A stretch of DNA of 64,000 bases from Janthinobacterium sp. 67 (lineage in GTDB: Bacteria > Pseudomonadota > Gammaproteobacteria > Burkholderiales > Burkholderiaceae_D), in NCBI RefSeq assembly GCF_002797895.1, contig NZ_PGES01000001.1:930001-994000 (forward strand). The letters run 5' to 3'. Below, piece by piece: positions 16,743 to 25,483 of the stretch; within the stretch, counting starts at the first letter, position 1; every line of letters starts with the position of its first letter. A model generated the notes under the pieces. It saw only the letters and a program-made list of their open reading frames with translations, made no database searches and was not told where the DNA came from. Both the position numbers and the translations under genes were made by a program.

Positions 16743-18841
16743 TGCGGGCGCAGTCGGACTGGCTGGCGGCGGCCGACGCGGCGGCCCTCAGCCATGGCTT
16801 GGCGTCGCTGGCCTTCTTCGTGCTGGCGTTGCTGCTCATCAGCAACTGGCGCGCGCGGCAAAACGTGCGAGCCTTGCTGGTCGCCTGCCTGGCGACGGGC
16901 GGCTGGGCGATGGGCACGGTGGTGCTGGTACTGCTGGGGCAGCACACTTCGCTGGCCGATGATGCGCTGGAATTGCTGCGCACCGTGGCCTGGCTCGTAT
17001 TCCTGCTGTTGCTGATCGAACCGTCGCGGCCCCGCTTGCGCCTCGTGCTGGCCGGCATCGTTCTCACGGCGCTGGCGCCGTGGCTGTCCGCGCTGGCCTT
17101 GTCGTGGCTGCCGATGGTCTTGCCGGCACGCACGGCGGCCAGCGTCAGCCGTTTGCTGCTGGCCGTACTGGGCATGTTGCTGGTGGAACAGTGGTACCGC
17201 AACACGCCGCCCCTGAAACGCTGGGGCATCAAGTTTGCGTGCCTGGGCGTGGGCGGGCTGTTCGCCTACGATTTCTATCTGTACAGCGACGCCTTGCTGT
17301 TTCGCACGGTCAACAACGACATCTGGGCCGCGCGCGGCATCGTCGACGCCCTGTGCGCGCCGCTGCTGGCCGTCTCGGCCGCGCGCAATCCGGGCTGGGC
17401 GCTGGGCCTGTCCGTCTCGCGCCAGATGCTGTACCGCTCGGCCGCCTTGCTGGGCTCGGCCATCTACCTGCTGGCCATGGCGGCCAGCGCCTATTATTTG
17501 CGCTACTTCGGCGGCACCTGGGGTTCCCTGATGCAGATGGCTTACCTGGGCGGCGCGGCCCTGCTGCTGGCGGGCGTGCTGTTTTCCGGCAGCCTGCGCG
17601 CCAAGCTCAAGGTGTATATCAATAAACATTTTTACAATGCCATCTTCGATTACCGCGAGGAATGGCTGAGATTTACGCGGGCGCTATCCGAAGATGGGCC
17701 GGCCCTGGGCGAACGCACGATACAGGCCATGGCGCAACTGGTGGAAAGCCGCGCCGGCGCCCTGTGGATTTTGCGCGAACAGGGGCAGTTCGCCCCCGCC
17801 GCCAGCTGGAACTGGCCGCCGAACACGTGGAGCGAGCCGGCGTCAGGTCCCTTGTGCCAGTTCATGGAAGCACGGCAGTGGGTGATCGACGTGTCCGATT
17901 GCCTGCAAAATCCGCGCCAGTACGGTGGCTTGCGCTTGCCGCCCGCGCTGCTGGCGCTGCCCGACGTGTGGCTGCTGGTGCCCCTGATGCTGCATGGCCA
18001 GCTGTTCGCCTTTGTCGCGCTGGCGCGGCCCCGCACGCACATCGGCTTGAACTGGGAAATCCTCGACGTGCTGAAAATTGCCGGCAGCCAGGCCGCCAGC
18101 TATCTGGCGCACCGCGAATCGCTCGATACCCTGACGGTGGCGCGCCAGTTCGACTCGTTCAACCGCATGTCCACCTTCATCGTGCACGACCTCAAAAACC
18201 TCGTGTTCCAGCTGTCGCTGTTATTGAGCAACGCGGAAAAGCACCGCGCCAATCCCGCCTTCCAGCAAGACATGCTGGGCACCCTCGACCATTCCGTGCA
18301 GAAAATGAAAACCTTGCTGCAGAAACTGGCGCGTGGCGAAGCGCCGGAAGCGCCCGCGCCGCTGCTGCTCGACGGCTTGCTGCGCCAGGCCGTGGCGGCC
18401 AAGGCGAGCCTGGCGCCGGCGCCCCGGCTGGAAATCGTCGATGGCGAACTGACGGTGCTGGCCAACCGCGCGCGGCTGGAGCGGGTGCTGGGTCACTTGA
18501 TCCAGAACGCCATCGAGGCGACGGCCAGCGATGGCAAGGTGGCCGTGCGGCTGCGGCGCGAGCAGCATACGGCCGTCGTCGAGCTCGACGATACGGGGCA
18601 GGGCATGAGCGAACAATTCATCCGCGAACGTTTATTTAAGCCGTTCGACACGACGAAGACGGCGGGCATGGGCATCGGCGTGTTCGAAAGCCGCGAATAC
18701 CTGCGCGAAGTGGGCGGCAGCCTGGAAGTGCGCAGCGCGCCGCAGGTGGGCACGACGTTTCGCATGATCCTGCCGCTGCATGCGGCCATGGGGTCTGACC
18801 CGCCGGGTCATACCCCAGATTTCCGCTGTTCTACCCGCTGA
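16739..18841 (+). CDS. prsK: PEP-CTERM system histidine kinase PrsK
   Basis: The 700-residue sensor kinase has about eight hydrophobic helices in its first 290 residues, a GAF-like region, and a kinase core with H-box FIVHDLKNLVF (His483), N-box LIQNAIEA, DDTGQGM and KTAGMGIGVF. It matches the PrsK family that pairs with the sigma54-dependent regulator PrsR in exosortase systems. ATGATG at the start overlaps the stop of the transferase gene, so either ATG may be used. The last 18 codons are unusual: they are formed largely by copy 3 of the dispersed palindrome, which probably replaced the original C-terminus after FRMILPLHAAM. The kinase core appears complete. Confidence 0.9.
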   Translation: MMRAQSDWLAAADAAALSHGLASLAFFVLALLLISNWRARQNVRALLVACLATGGWAMGTVVLVLLGQHTSLADDALELLRTVAWLVFLLLLIEPSRPRLRLVLAGIVLTALAPWLSALALSWLPMVLPARTAASVSRLLLAVLGMLLVEQWYRNTPPLKRWGIKFACLGVGGLFAYDFYLYSDALLFRTVNNDIWAARGIVDALCAPLLAVSAARNPGWALGLSVSRQMLYRSAALLGSAIYLLAMAASAYYLRYFGGTWGSLMQMAYLGGAALLLAGVLFSGSLRAKLKVYINKHFYNAIFDYREEWLRFTRALSEDGPALGERTIQAMAQLVESRAGALWILREQGQFAPAASWNWPPNTWSEPASGPLCQFMEARQWVIDVSDCLQNPRQYGGLRLPPALLALPDVWLLVPLMLHGQLFAFVALARPRTHIGLNWEILDVLKIAGSQAASYLAHRESLDTLTVARQFDSFNRMSTFIVHDLKNLVFQLSLLLSNAEKHRANPAFQQDMLGTLDHSVQKMKTLLQKLARGEAPEAPAPLLLDGLLRQAVAAKASLAPAPRLEIVDGELTVLANRARLERVLGHLIQNAIEATASDGKVAVRLRREQHTAVVELDDTGQGMSEQFIRERLFKPFDTTKTAGMGIGVFESREYLREVGGSLEVRSAPQVGTTFRMILPLHAAMGSDPPGHTPDFRCSTR
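18790..18816. repeat. Dispersed palindromic repeat, copy 3, inside the prsK 3' end
   Basis: Arms GGGGTCTGACCCG (18790-18802) and CGGGTCATACCCC (18804-18816) differ from perfect pairing at one position. It is the same element as at 2960 and 13443, in the opposite arm order. Here it is read through as coding sequence (GSDPPGHTP), giving prsK a repeat-derived C-terminal tail. Confidence 0.8.
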
Positions 18842-18856
18842 CTGGAGTGCATACGT

Positions 18857-20227
18857 ATGGCGAAACAAAAACTGCTGGTCATCGAAGACGATCCCGGCCT
18901 GCAAAAGCAGTTGCACTGGAGTTTTGACGGCTACGAAGTCTTGCTGGCAGGCGAGCGCGAGGCGGCGCTGGCGCTCGTGCGGCGCCACCAGCCTGCCGTC
19001 GTGACGATGGACCTGGGCTTGCCGCCCGACCCGGACGGCGCCACGGAAGGCCTGGCCACCCTGCGGCAAATCCTCGCGCTGGCGCCGGACACGAAAGTCA
19101 TCATCCTGTCGGGGAACCAGGAGCGGGCGCATGCCTTGAAAGCCATTGCGCTGGGCGCCTACGATTTCCACCAGAAACCGTTCGAGGCCGACATGCTGGG
19201 CCTGGTCATCGCCCGCGCCTTTTATTTGCACGCGATGCAGCAGGAAAACCGCCGCATGCTGCAGACGCAGGCGGACTCGCCCTTGGCCGGCATCGTCAGC
19301 CGCGACCCGGGCATGCTGAAACTGTGCCGCAGCGTGGAAAAAGTGGCGCCCTCGTCGGCCAGCGTGATGCTGCTGGGCGACTCGGGCAGCGGCAAGGAAT
19401 TGATTGCGCGGGGACTGCACGCGCTGTCGAGCCGCCACGCGCAACGTTTCGTTGCCATCAATTGCGCGGCCATCCCCGAAAACCTGCTCGAGAGCGAGCT
19501 GTTCGGCTATGAGCGGGGGGCGTTTACGGGCGCGGCCCGGCAAACCCTGGGCAAGATCGAGCTGGCCCATGGCGGCACTTTCTTTCTCGATGAAATCGGC
19601 GACATGCCGATGGGGCTGCAGGCGAAACTGCTGCGCTTCCTGCAAGAAAGAGTCATCGAGCGCGTGGGCGGGCGCGCCGAGATCGCCGTCGACGTGCGCA
19701 TCGTGTGCGCCACGCACCAGGACCTGAAAGTGCTGGCGGAACAGGGGCGTTTCCGCGAAGACCTGTTTTACCGTCTCAGCGAAATCGTGCTGCGCATTCC
19801 GCCGCTGCGCGAGCGGGCCGGCGATGCGGCCTTGCTGGCCCACCATTTCAAGAACAAGTTCTGCGCCAGCGAAGGCCGCAGCAACCTGCATTTCAGCGCC
19901 GGCGCGCTGCAGCTGATCGAAAGCTACGGCTGGCCCGGCAATGTGCGCGAAGTGGAAAACTGCATCAAGCGGGCCGTCATCATGTGCGACGGGCCGCAGA
20001 TCGCCGCCGATGACCTGGGTCTGCCCGCCAGCGCCCAGGCGGCGCCCCCGGACGAGCCGCTGAGCCTGCGACAGGCCCGCGAAGTGGCTGAATACAAGGT
20101 GATGGTGCGCGCGCTGGCGCGGGCCGATGGCAATATCGCCAAGGCGGCCGAGCTGCTGGGCGTGAGCCGGCCCACCCTGTACGACCTGATGGGCCATCAC
20201 GGCATCAAGTCGCAGGTGAACAGCTGA
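18857..20227 (+). CDS. prsR: PEP-CTERM-box response regulator, sigma54-dependent (PrsR)
   Basis: The 456-residue regulator has a receiver domain (IEDD at 9-12, phosphoacceptor D52 in MDLGL), an AAA+ sigma54-activation domain (Walker A LGDSGSGKEL, GYERGAFTGA loop, FFLDEIGDMP) and a C-terminal Fis-type helix-turn-helix (NIAKAAELLGVSRPTLYDL). The GAFTGA motif shows that it activates RpoN promoters. It lies 15 bases downstream of prsK. Known PrsR proteins control exopolysaccharide and PEP-CTERM genes, so the EPS genes at 44.8-64 kb are likely targets. I did not find a convincing -24/-12 element in front of them by eye. Confidence 0.92.
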   Translation: MAKQKLLVIEDDPGLQKQLHWSFDGYEVLLAGEREAALALVRRHQPAVVTMDLGLPPDPDGATEGLATLRQILALAPDTKVIILSGNQERAHALKAIALGAYDFHQKPFEADMLGLVIARAFYLHAMQQENRRMLQTQADSPLAGIVSRDPGMLKLCRSVEKVAPSSASVMLLGDSGSGKELIARGLHALSSRHAQRFVAINCAAIPENLLESELFGYERGAFTGAARQTLGKIELAHGGTFFLDEIGDMPMGLQAKLLRFLQERVIERVGGRAEIAVDVRIVCATHQDLKVLAEQGRFREDLFYRLSEIVLRIPPLRERAGDAALLAHHFKNKFCASEGRSNLHFSAGALQLIESYGWPGNVREVENCIKRAVIMCDGPQIAADDLGLPASAQAAPPDEPLSLRQAREVAEYKVMVRALARADGNIAKAAELLGVSRPTLYDLMGHHGIKSQVNS

Positions 20228-20317
20228 GTGTATTAAAAATCAAGATTGTGTAAGGCGTCGCACATACGCTGGCGCCGCCGTGGCGCATCCTTGCCTCATC
20301 TACAACAAGGAGGCGCC

Positions 20318-20761
20318 ATGAACGCGATCAATCTATTGATGCAAGACCATAAGGCCGTGAAGGCATTGTTTGCCCAATATGAAGGCTTGAGCGACCGCTC
20401 ATTTGCCACCAAGAAAAAACTGGCCGACCAGATCTGCCAGGAACTCACCGTGCACACGCAACTGGAAGAAGAAATTTTCTATCCGGCCGTGCGTCGTCCC
20501 ATCCACGATGGCGACCTGATGGATGAAGCCCTCGTCGAGCACGCGAGCGCCAAGGAGCTCATCGCGCAAATTGCCGCCATGGACCCGGCCGACGACCTGT
20601 ACGACGCCAAGGTCAAGGTGCTGTCCGAGCAGATCGAGCACCACGTCCAGGAAGAAGAGGGCGACATGTTTCCCAAGGTGCGCGAGACGGCCGTCGACCT
20701 CGACGCGCTGGGCCGGGAAATGGCCGCGCGCAAGGAACAGCTGACGGACGTCGCCGCCTGA
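20318..20761 (+). CDS. Hemerythrin HHE-domain protein
   Basis: The 147-residue protein consists of one HHE four-helix domain: MQDHKAVKALF, TVHTQLEEEIFYP, EHASAKELI and EHHVQEEEGDMFPK supply the His and Glu ligands of a di-iron site. Such proteins bind oxygen, NO or iron and are often stress-related; the role here is not known. AAGGAGG lies just upstream of the ATG. A membrane protein gene and a micro-gene follow on the same strand, so the three may be cotranscribed. Confidence 0.88.
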   Translation: MNAINLLMQDHKAVKALFAQYEGLSDRSFATKKKLADQICQELTVHTQLEEEIFYPAVRRPIHDGDLMDEALVEHASAKELIAQIAAMDPADDLYDAKVKVLSEQIEHHVQEEEGDMFPKVRETAVDLDALGREMAARKEQLTDVAA

Positions 20762-20796
20762 GCGGTTGAAAAAATCAATAACCAAGGGAGTATTCC

Positions 20797-21738
20797 ATGC
20801 AAGCTACACAATTGTCCGTCTCGGACCTGAACAATCCGGGCGTCTCTTGGGGCGCCGTGCTGGCGGGCGCGGCTGCCGCGGCCGCCTTGTCCTTCATTCT
20901 CCTGATCCTCGGCGTGGGCCTGGGCCTGTCGTCCGTGTCGCCCTGGTCGTTCAATGCGACGGCCATCGGCGTATCCACCATCGCCTGGCTGGCCTTCATG
21001 CAATTGGCCGCGTCCGGCATCGGCGGCTACATGGCGGGCCGGCTGCGCGTGAAATGGAGTTCCATCCATACGGATGAAGTGCATTTCCGCGATACGGCGC
21101 ACGGCTTGCTGGCCTGGGCTGTGGCCACCCTGATCACCGTGGCCGTGCTGGCCGGCGGCACGCGGGCCGTGCTCAGCGGCGCCATCGATGCGGGCAGCGG
21201 CGTGGCGGCGGCGGTGTCCCCAGCTGCGGCGGCGGGTGCGGGTGCGGCTGGTGCGAAGGCGGACGAGGGCGGCGGCGCCAATCCGCTCGACTATTTCTCG
21301 GACATGCTGCTGCGCGCACCTGCCGCGCCTGCCGCCGCTGCTGCCACCACCGGCACCCTGGCGGCTCCCTCGGCCAATGCCAGCACTGCCGACCAACGCA
21401 TGGAAACCGGCAGGATCTTCGCCACCAGCCTGTCCACGGGCAGCCTGGCCGCCGATGACCGCGCCTACCTGGGCCAGGTCGTGGCCAGCCGCACGGGCTT
21501 GACGCAAGCCGAAGCGGAAGCGCGGGTCGACGCCGTCTACGGCCGCGCCGCCAAGGCCGCCGCCGATGCCAAGGCGCGTGCCCAGCAGGCGGCCGATACG
21601 GCCCGCAAGGCCGGTGCCCATACGGCACTGTGGATGTTCGTCGCCTTGCTGCTCGGTGCTTTCGTGGCCAGCCTGGCGGCGACGTTCGGCGGCCGCCAGC
21701 GCGACCATGAGCGCGTGCTGCGCCACGTCACCATCTGA
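20797..21738 (+). CDS. Inner-membrane protein with Ala-rich extracytoplasmic insert
   Basis: The 313-residue protein has hydrophobic segments near residues 18-45, 57-80, 103-125 and 275-297, leaving a long Ala/Gly-rich, low-complexity loop between about 130 and 270. The loop contains a helical stretch ARVDAVYGRAAKAAADAKARAQQ. I recognise no enzymatic motif. The family is common near small stress-related genes in Burkholderiales, but no function is known to me. A purine-rich AAGGGAG precedes the start. It lies 36 bases after the hemerythrin-like gene. Confidence 0.75.
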   Translation: MQATQLSVSDLNNPGVSWGAVLAGAAAAAALSFILLILGVGLGLSSVSPWSFNATAIGVSTIAWLAFMQLAASGIGGYMAGRLRVKWSSIHTDEVHFRDTAHGLLAWAVATLITVAVLAGGTRAVLSGAIDAGSGVAAAVSPAAAAGAGAAGAKADEGGGANPLDYFSDMLLRAPAAPAAAAATTGTLAAPSANASTADQRMETGRIFATSLSTGSLAADDRAYLGQVVASRTGLTQAEAEARVDAVYGRAAKAAADAKARAQQAADTARKAGAHTALWMFVALLLGAFVASLAATFGGRQRDHERVLRHVTI

Positions 21739-21767
21739 AACCCCTACCATCAATCAAGGAGTCCTCC

Positions 21768-21842
21768 ATGCGTTCCATCCTCTTGCTGCTGCTGGGCATT
21801 CCATTGCCCATCGTCATACTGATCGCCCTGTTCGTACGCTGA
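21768..21842 (+). CDS. Small membrane peptide of 24 residues
   Basis: The ORF ATG...TGA encodes MRSILLLLLGIPLPIVILIA followed by LFVR, a single hydrophobic helix with an Arg at each end. It has AAGGAG 6 bases upstream of the ATG and is followed directly by a strong terminator at 21858, so it closes the operon with the hemerythrin-like and membrane genes. It is too short to detect by length alone, but the ribosome-binding site, the position and the purely transmembrane composition support it as a real gene. Confidence 0.65.
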   Translation: MRSILLLLLGIPLPIVILIALFVR

Positions 21843-21857
21843 CAAGGTCAACACAAG

Positions 21858-21892
21858 AACCGGTGCCCGCTGCAAGGCGGGCGCCGGTTTTT
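21858..21892 (+). terminator. Rho-independent terminator
   Basis: AACCGGTGCCCGC pairs with GCGGGCGCCGGTT (13 bp, one G:U) across a 6-base loop and is followed by T's. It ends the transcript of the hemerythrin-like gene, the membrane protein and the micro-gene. Confidence 0.88.
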
Positions 21893-21946
21893 GCATGAAA
21901 GCGGGCGCATGTGTAAGATGGCGCCATCTTTCCAACGAAACCATCC

Positions 21947-22516
21947 ATGAACGTGACCACCTTCCGTCCCTTGCTGAAAACCGCCGCCACCGCCGCTTTT
22001 GCCTGTACCGTGCTGGCCGCGTGTTCCACCCTGATCGGCCCGCGCGACGTGAACGTGTCGCTGAGCAAGATGCAGCAAGGCCTGGAGCGCCGCTTTCCCA
22101 TCGACAAGCGCGTGCTGTCCGTGCTGGACGTCAAGCTGACCCATCCGCAACTTTCCTTGCAGCCCGAGCGCGAACGGGTTGCCCTCAGCGTGGACGCCAG
22201 CGTCTTGCCGCCGTTCATACGCCAGAGCTGGCGCGGCAGCCTGGCCATGTCGGGCCGCCTCGTGCTCGACGCCCAGCGCAACGCCGTTTACCTCAGCGAA
22301 GCGAGCGTGGACAAGGTGACCATCGACGGCATGGACGAGTCGCAGCAGCGCCAGTTCGCCAAGGTGGCCGGTCTGGTGGCCGACCAGCTCATGCATGAAA
22401 CGCCGATCTATACCTTCAAACCCGACGAATTACGCTATGCGGGCGTGCAATTCGTACCCACGCAGCTCAGGACGACGAGCAATGGGCTGACCGTGACGTT
22501 CGAGCCGGTAAAATAG
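21947..22516 (+). CDS. DUF1439 (YceB-like) lipoprotein
   Basis: The 189-residue product carries a lipoprotein signal (ATAAFACTVLAAC, lipobox LAAC). The mature part shows the DUF1439 pattern: VSLSKMQQGLERRFP, VLDVKLTHPQLSLQPERERV, then a basic-acidic body and IYTFKPDELRYAG. It resembles E. coli YceB, an outer-membrane-type lipoprotein of the SRPBCC/lipid-binding-like kind. It appears monocistronic, starting after a terminator and convergent with the small gene that follows. Confidence 0.82.
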   Translation: MNVTTFRPLLKTAATAAFACTVLAACSTLIGPRDVNVSLSKMQQGLERRFPIDKRVLSVLDVKLTHPQLSLQPERERVALSVDASVLPPFIRQSWRGSLAMSGRLVLDAQRNAVYLSEASVDKVTIDGMDESQQRQFAKVAGLVADQLMHETPIYTFKPDELRYAGVQFVPTQLRTTSNGLTVTFEPVK

Positions 22517-22517
22517 C

Positions 22518-22754
22518 CTAGGCTTCGACTGCCGGCGGGCTGATTCGCGTTGCCGTGTTATTGCGCGGCGTCGCTTCTTCATGGAACAGGTCGGCCAGGT
22601 ATTCGCACAGCGCATCTGCTTCAATATCGTCAGGAATAATGAAATCGGCGGGCCGGCGCTTGCCTTCCGCACCGAGATAAAATGCGCGCCATGCTCCCTG
22701 ATTTCCGCAGATGGCGATCAGCGTGCCGAAAACATTGAATCTGCATTCCTGCAT
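22518..22754 (-). CDS. Small DUF7661-like protein
   Basis: The 78-residue product starts MQECRFNVFGTLIAICGNQG and contains GAEGKRRPADFIIPDDI and LCEYLADLFHEEA, a pattern I associate with the small DUF7661 group. Function is unknown. The ATG at 22754 is preceded by GGAGAAG; an in-frame extension to 22829 lacks this support. It is convergent with the DUF1439 lipoprotein gene (1-base gap). Confidence 0.6.
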   Translation of the reverse strand: MQECRFNVFGTLIAICGNQGAWRAFYLGAEGKRRPADFIIPDDIEADALCEYLADLFHEEATPRNNTATRISPPAVEA

Positions 22755-22900
22755 CAAACTTCTCCAGTCAAGGCGCCGGGCATAGAGATATGGAACGCGG
22801 CGGATACGGCTATTGCCAAATAGTAACATTTTCTGCTCATCGGCGCGGGCTCGAGGCGCGCTTCAGCGCTTCTCTGCTCACCGGACTTGTTCAACGGACA

Positions 22901-22930
22901 TTGTTTCCCCGTAAGCACGCGGACTATAAT
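22901..22930 (+). promoter_or_regulatory. Sigma70-type promoter for the M13 peptidase gene
   Basis: A perfect -10 box TATAAT (22925-22930) is preceded by TTGTTT (22901-22906) at an 18-base spacing. Transcription would begin near 22937 and give a leader of about 60 bases before the GTG start. Confidence 0.55.
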
Positions 22931-22995
22931 CCAGCCTCCCATGCCTGGACAAGCATGTTCCCCAACATGAAGTGAAAACAATTAAAGGAATCTTC

Positions 22996-25044
22996 GTGAA
23001 ACGCTCACTTATCAGCGCAGCTTGCTGCGCCTTGCTCGCCTTATCCTCGCCCTCGCTGTACGCCCAGCAAGGCGCTACCGCCGCCGCGCCCGTCTCCGGC
23101 ATCGACCTGAAAACCCTGGACCCGGCCGTCAGCCCGAAGGATGACTTCTACGGCTACGTCAACGGCGTGTGGACCCGCAATACGGACATCCCGGCCGACA
23201 AATCCGTCTGGGGCACGTATATTGAATTGCGCGAAATCGCCCAGGGCCAGCTGCGTGGCCTGATCGACGCCACCGTGAAAAATCCCGGCAAACCGGGCAG
23301 CGAAGCGCACAAGATCGCCGACCTGTACACGAGCTTCATGAACGAGAAGGCGCGCAATGCGGCCGGCTTCAAGCCCCTGAAGGCCGAGCTGGCCCGCGTC
23401 GCCGCCATCAAGGACAAGAAGGACTTGCCGGCGCTGCTGGCCTACATGCAAGGCAGTGGCATCCAGACGCCGTTTTCCGCCTATGTGGCGCCCGATGCGC
23501 AAGACCCCGAGCAGTACACGGTCAACATCAGCCAGTCCGGCCTGGGCTTGCCTGACCGCGATTACTACCTGAAGGATGACGACGCCAAGCTGCAAGCCGT
23601 GCGCGCCAAATACCTCAAGCATATCGAAACCATGCTGGCCATGAGCGGCGACAAGGCCGCTGCCGAACACGCGGCGCAGATCCTCGACATCGAGACGCGC
23701 CTGGCGGCCGTGCAGTGGACGCGCGTGCAGATGCGCGACCCCGTCAAATCGTACAACCGCGTCGATTTCGACAAATTCGCGGCACTGGCGCCGGCCTTCG
23801 ACTGGAATGCCTACTTTACGGCCGCCGGCCTGGCGCCGAAGGCTTCCTCGGCCGTCGTGCGCCAGCCCAGCTTCATGACAGGCTTTTCCGAGACCCTGGC
23901 CGCCGTGCCACTGGCATCGTGGAAAAGCTATCTGAACTGGCGCATCATCGAAAGCTATGCTTCCTACCTGGACAGCGCGACCGTCAAGGAGCGTTTCGCC
24001 TTCGACGGCACGGTGCTGCGCGGCGTGCCGCAAAGCGAACCGCAGTGGCAACTGGCGCTGCGCTTCACGGATAACGCCATCAGCGACGCCGTCGGCAAGC
24101 GCTATGTGCAAATGTATCTGCCGCCGGAAACCCGGCCCCGCGTGATGGCCATGTTCGACAATTTCGTCGCCTCGTTCAAGGAGGGCATCGAACAGCTCGA
24201 CTGGATGGGTCCGGAAACCAAGAAGGAAGCCCAGCTCAAGCTGGCCGCCTTGAAGCCGAAGATCGCCTACCCCGATACCTGGCGCGACTACAGCAGCATG
24301 CAGACGCAGCCGAATGACCTGATCGCCAACGTGCGCGCTTCGCGCGCGTGGAGCCGCCAGCAAAACCTGGCCAAGCTGGGCAAACCGGTCGACCGCGACG
24401 AATGGTCGATGACGCCGCAAACCGTCAACGCCAGCTACAGCCCGGCCCTGAATGCCATCACGATCCCGGCCGCCATTTTGCAGCCGCCATTCTTCAACGT
24501 GAAGGCGGAAGATGCCGTCAATTACGGCTTGCTGGGCATCACCTTCGGCCATGAAATCAGCCATGCCTTCGACGATTCGGGCAGCCAGTACGACGCCAAG
24601 GGCCGCCTGCGCAACTGGTGGACGGCGGAGGACCGCACGGCCTTCAAGGCGCTGGCCGCCGGCCTCGTCAAGCAATACGGCGCCTACAGCCCCGTGCCGG
24701 GCTACCACATCAATGGCGAGCTGACCCTGGGCGAAAACATCGGCGACAATTCCGGCCTGTCGATTACCTACAAGGCCTACCAGCGTTCGCTCGGTGGCAA
24801 GCCGTCGCCCGTCATCGATGGCCTGACGGGCGAGCAGCGCCTGTACATCGGCTTTGCGCAGAAATGGCGCGCAAAACTGCGTCCCGAAGCGGCCATTGCC
24901 CAGATCAAGAGCGACCCGCATTCGCCGGGCGAATTCCGCGCCAAGGGCACGGTCAAGAACCAGCCCGGCTTCTACGAAGCGTTCGGCATCAAGCCGGGCG
25001 ACCCGATGTATCTGCCGCCCGAGCAGCGCGTGATCATGTGGTAA
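22996..25044 (+). CDS. M13-family zinc metallopeptidase (PepO/neprilysin-like)
   Basis: The 682-residue exported peptidase has a signal peptide (VKRSLISAACCALLALSSP, cleavage near YAQ), a long helical M13 N-terminal domain (DDFYGYVNGVW, DRDYYL) and a C-terminal catalytic domain. Zinc ligands are H519 and H523 in FGHEISHAF and E580 in GENIGDNSG. NASYSPALNAITIPA matches the conserved substrate-strand region. The GTG start at 22996 is chosen because AAAGGAA lies 5 bases upstream; a GTG at 22972 is an alternative. It probably degrades peptides in the periplasm. It stands alone on its strand. Confidence 0.92.
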   Translation: MKRSLISAACCALLALSSPSLYAQQGATAAAPVSGIDLKTLDPAVSPKDDFYGYVNGVWTRNTDIPADKSVWGTYIELREIAQGQLRGLIDATVKNPGKPGSEAHKIADLYTSFMNEKARNAAGFKPLKAELARVAAIKDKKDLPALLAYMQGSGIQTPFSAYVAPDAQDPEQYTVNISQSGLGLPDRDYYLKDDDAKLQAVRAKYLKHIETMLAMSGDKAAAEHAAQILDIETRLAAVQWTRVQMRDPVKSYNRVDFDKFAALAPAFDWNAYFTAAGLAPKASSAVVRQPSFMTGFSETLAAVPLASWKSYLNWRIIESYASYLDSATVKERFAFDGTVLRGVPQSEPQWQLALRFTDNAISDAVGKRYVQMYLPPETRPRVMAMFDNFVASFKEGIEQLDWMGPETKKEAQLKLAALKPKIAYPDTWRDYSSMQTQPNDLIANVRASRAWSRQQNLAKLGKPVDRDEWSMTPQTVNASYSPALNAITIPAAILQPPFFNVKAEDAVNYGLLGITFGHEISHAFDDSGSQYDAKGRLRNWWTAEDRTAFKALAAGLVKQYGAYSPVPGYHINGELTLGENIGDNSGLSITYKAYQRSLGGKPSPVIDGLTGEQRLYIGFAQKWRAKLRPEAAIAQIKSDPHSPGEFRAKGTVKNQPGFYEAFGIKPGDPMYLPPEQRVIMW

Positions 25045-25089
25045 ATCACGTGGTAAACCCGTAGGGCAGTCGCGCAACCGCGCCGGGGA

Positions 25090-25422
25090 CTATTCCTTGG
25101 CGTGGTTGAGCGTGTACCTGGGCAGTTCGACCGTCAGGTCTTCCTGCGCCAGGCGCGCCTGGCACGACAGGCGCGAGTGGGGCTGCAAGCCCCAGGCCTG
25201 GTCGAGCATGTCTTCTTCATTGTCGCCCAGTTCATTGAGCGAGTCGAAACCCCGCACCACGACCACGTGGCAGGTGGAGCAGGCGCCGACCTGGCCGCAG
25301 GCGTGTTCGATGTCTATTTCGTTGCGCAGCAAGGCGTCGCAAATGCTCATGTTTTCCGGCGCGTCGATGACGGCGCCGTCGGGGGCCAGCTCGGGATGGG
25401 GCAGGACGGTGATTTTTGGCAT
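25090..25422 (-). CDS. fdx: ISC-type [2Fe-2S] ferredoxin
   Basis: The 110-residue product has the adrenodoxin-type cluster motif HACGQVGACSTC plus a downstream Cys in RLSCQARL, giving four Cys ligands. Length and the C-terminal ELPRYTLNHAKE match the Fdx of the iron-sulfur assembly system. It supplies electrons for Fe-S cluster assembly. Here it is separated from any iscSUA or hscBA genes. A GAGGAG site lies upstream of the ATG; the longer in-frame reading upstream lacks homology. Confidence 0.92.
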   Translation of the reverse strand: MPKITVLPHPELAPDGAVIDAPENMSICDALLRNEIDIEHACGQVGACSTCHVVVVRGFDSLNELGDNEEDMLDQAWGLQPHSRLSCQARLAQEDLTVELPRYTLNHAKE

Positions 25423-25483
25423 GCGCGATTCTCCTCGTTTATCCTTCAATGCCGCCACTGTGGACCTTCCCGCCTTGGCAAGG

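Noticed and set aside
20281-20294. Sigma54-like element TGGCGC-ATCC-TTGC upstream of the hemerythrin-like gene
   Set aside because: The distance between the GG and GC elements is one base short of the required spacing, so it is unlikely to be an RpoN promoter despite the adjacent prsR.
23041-25077. Long minus-strand frame antisense to the M13 peptidase gene
   Set aside because: The plus strand encodes a complete peptidase with all zinc ligands; the minus frame has no recognisable domain.
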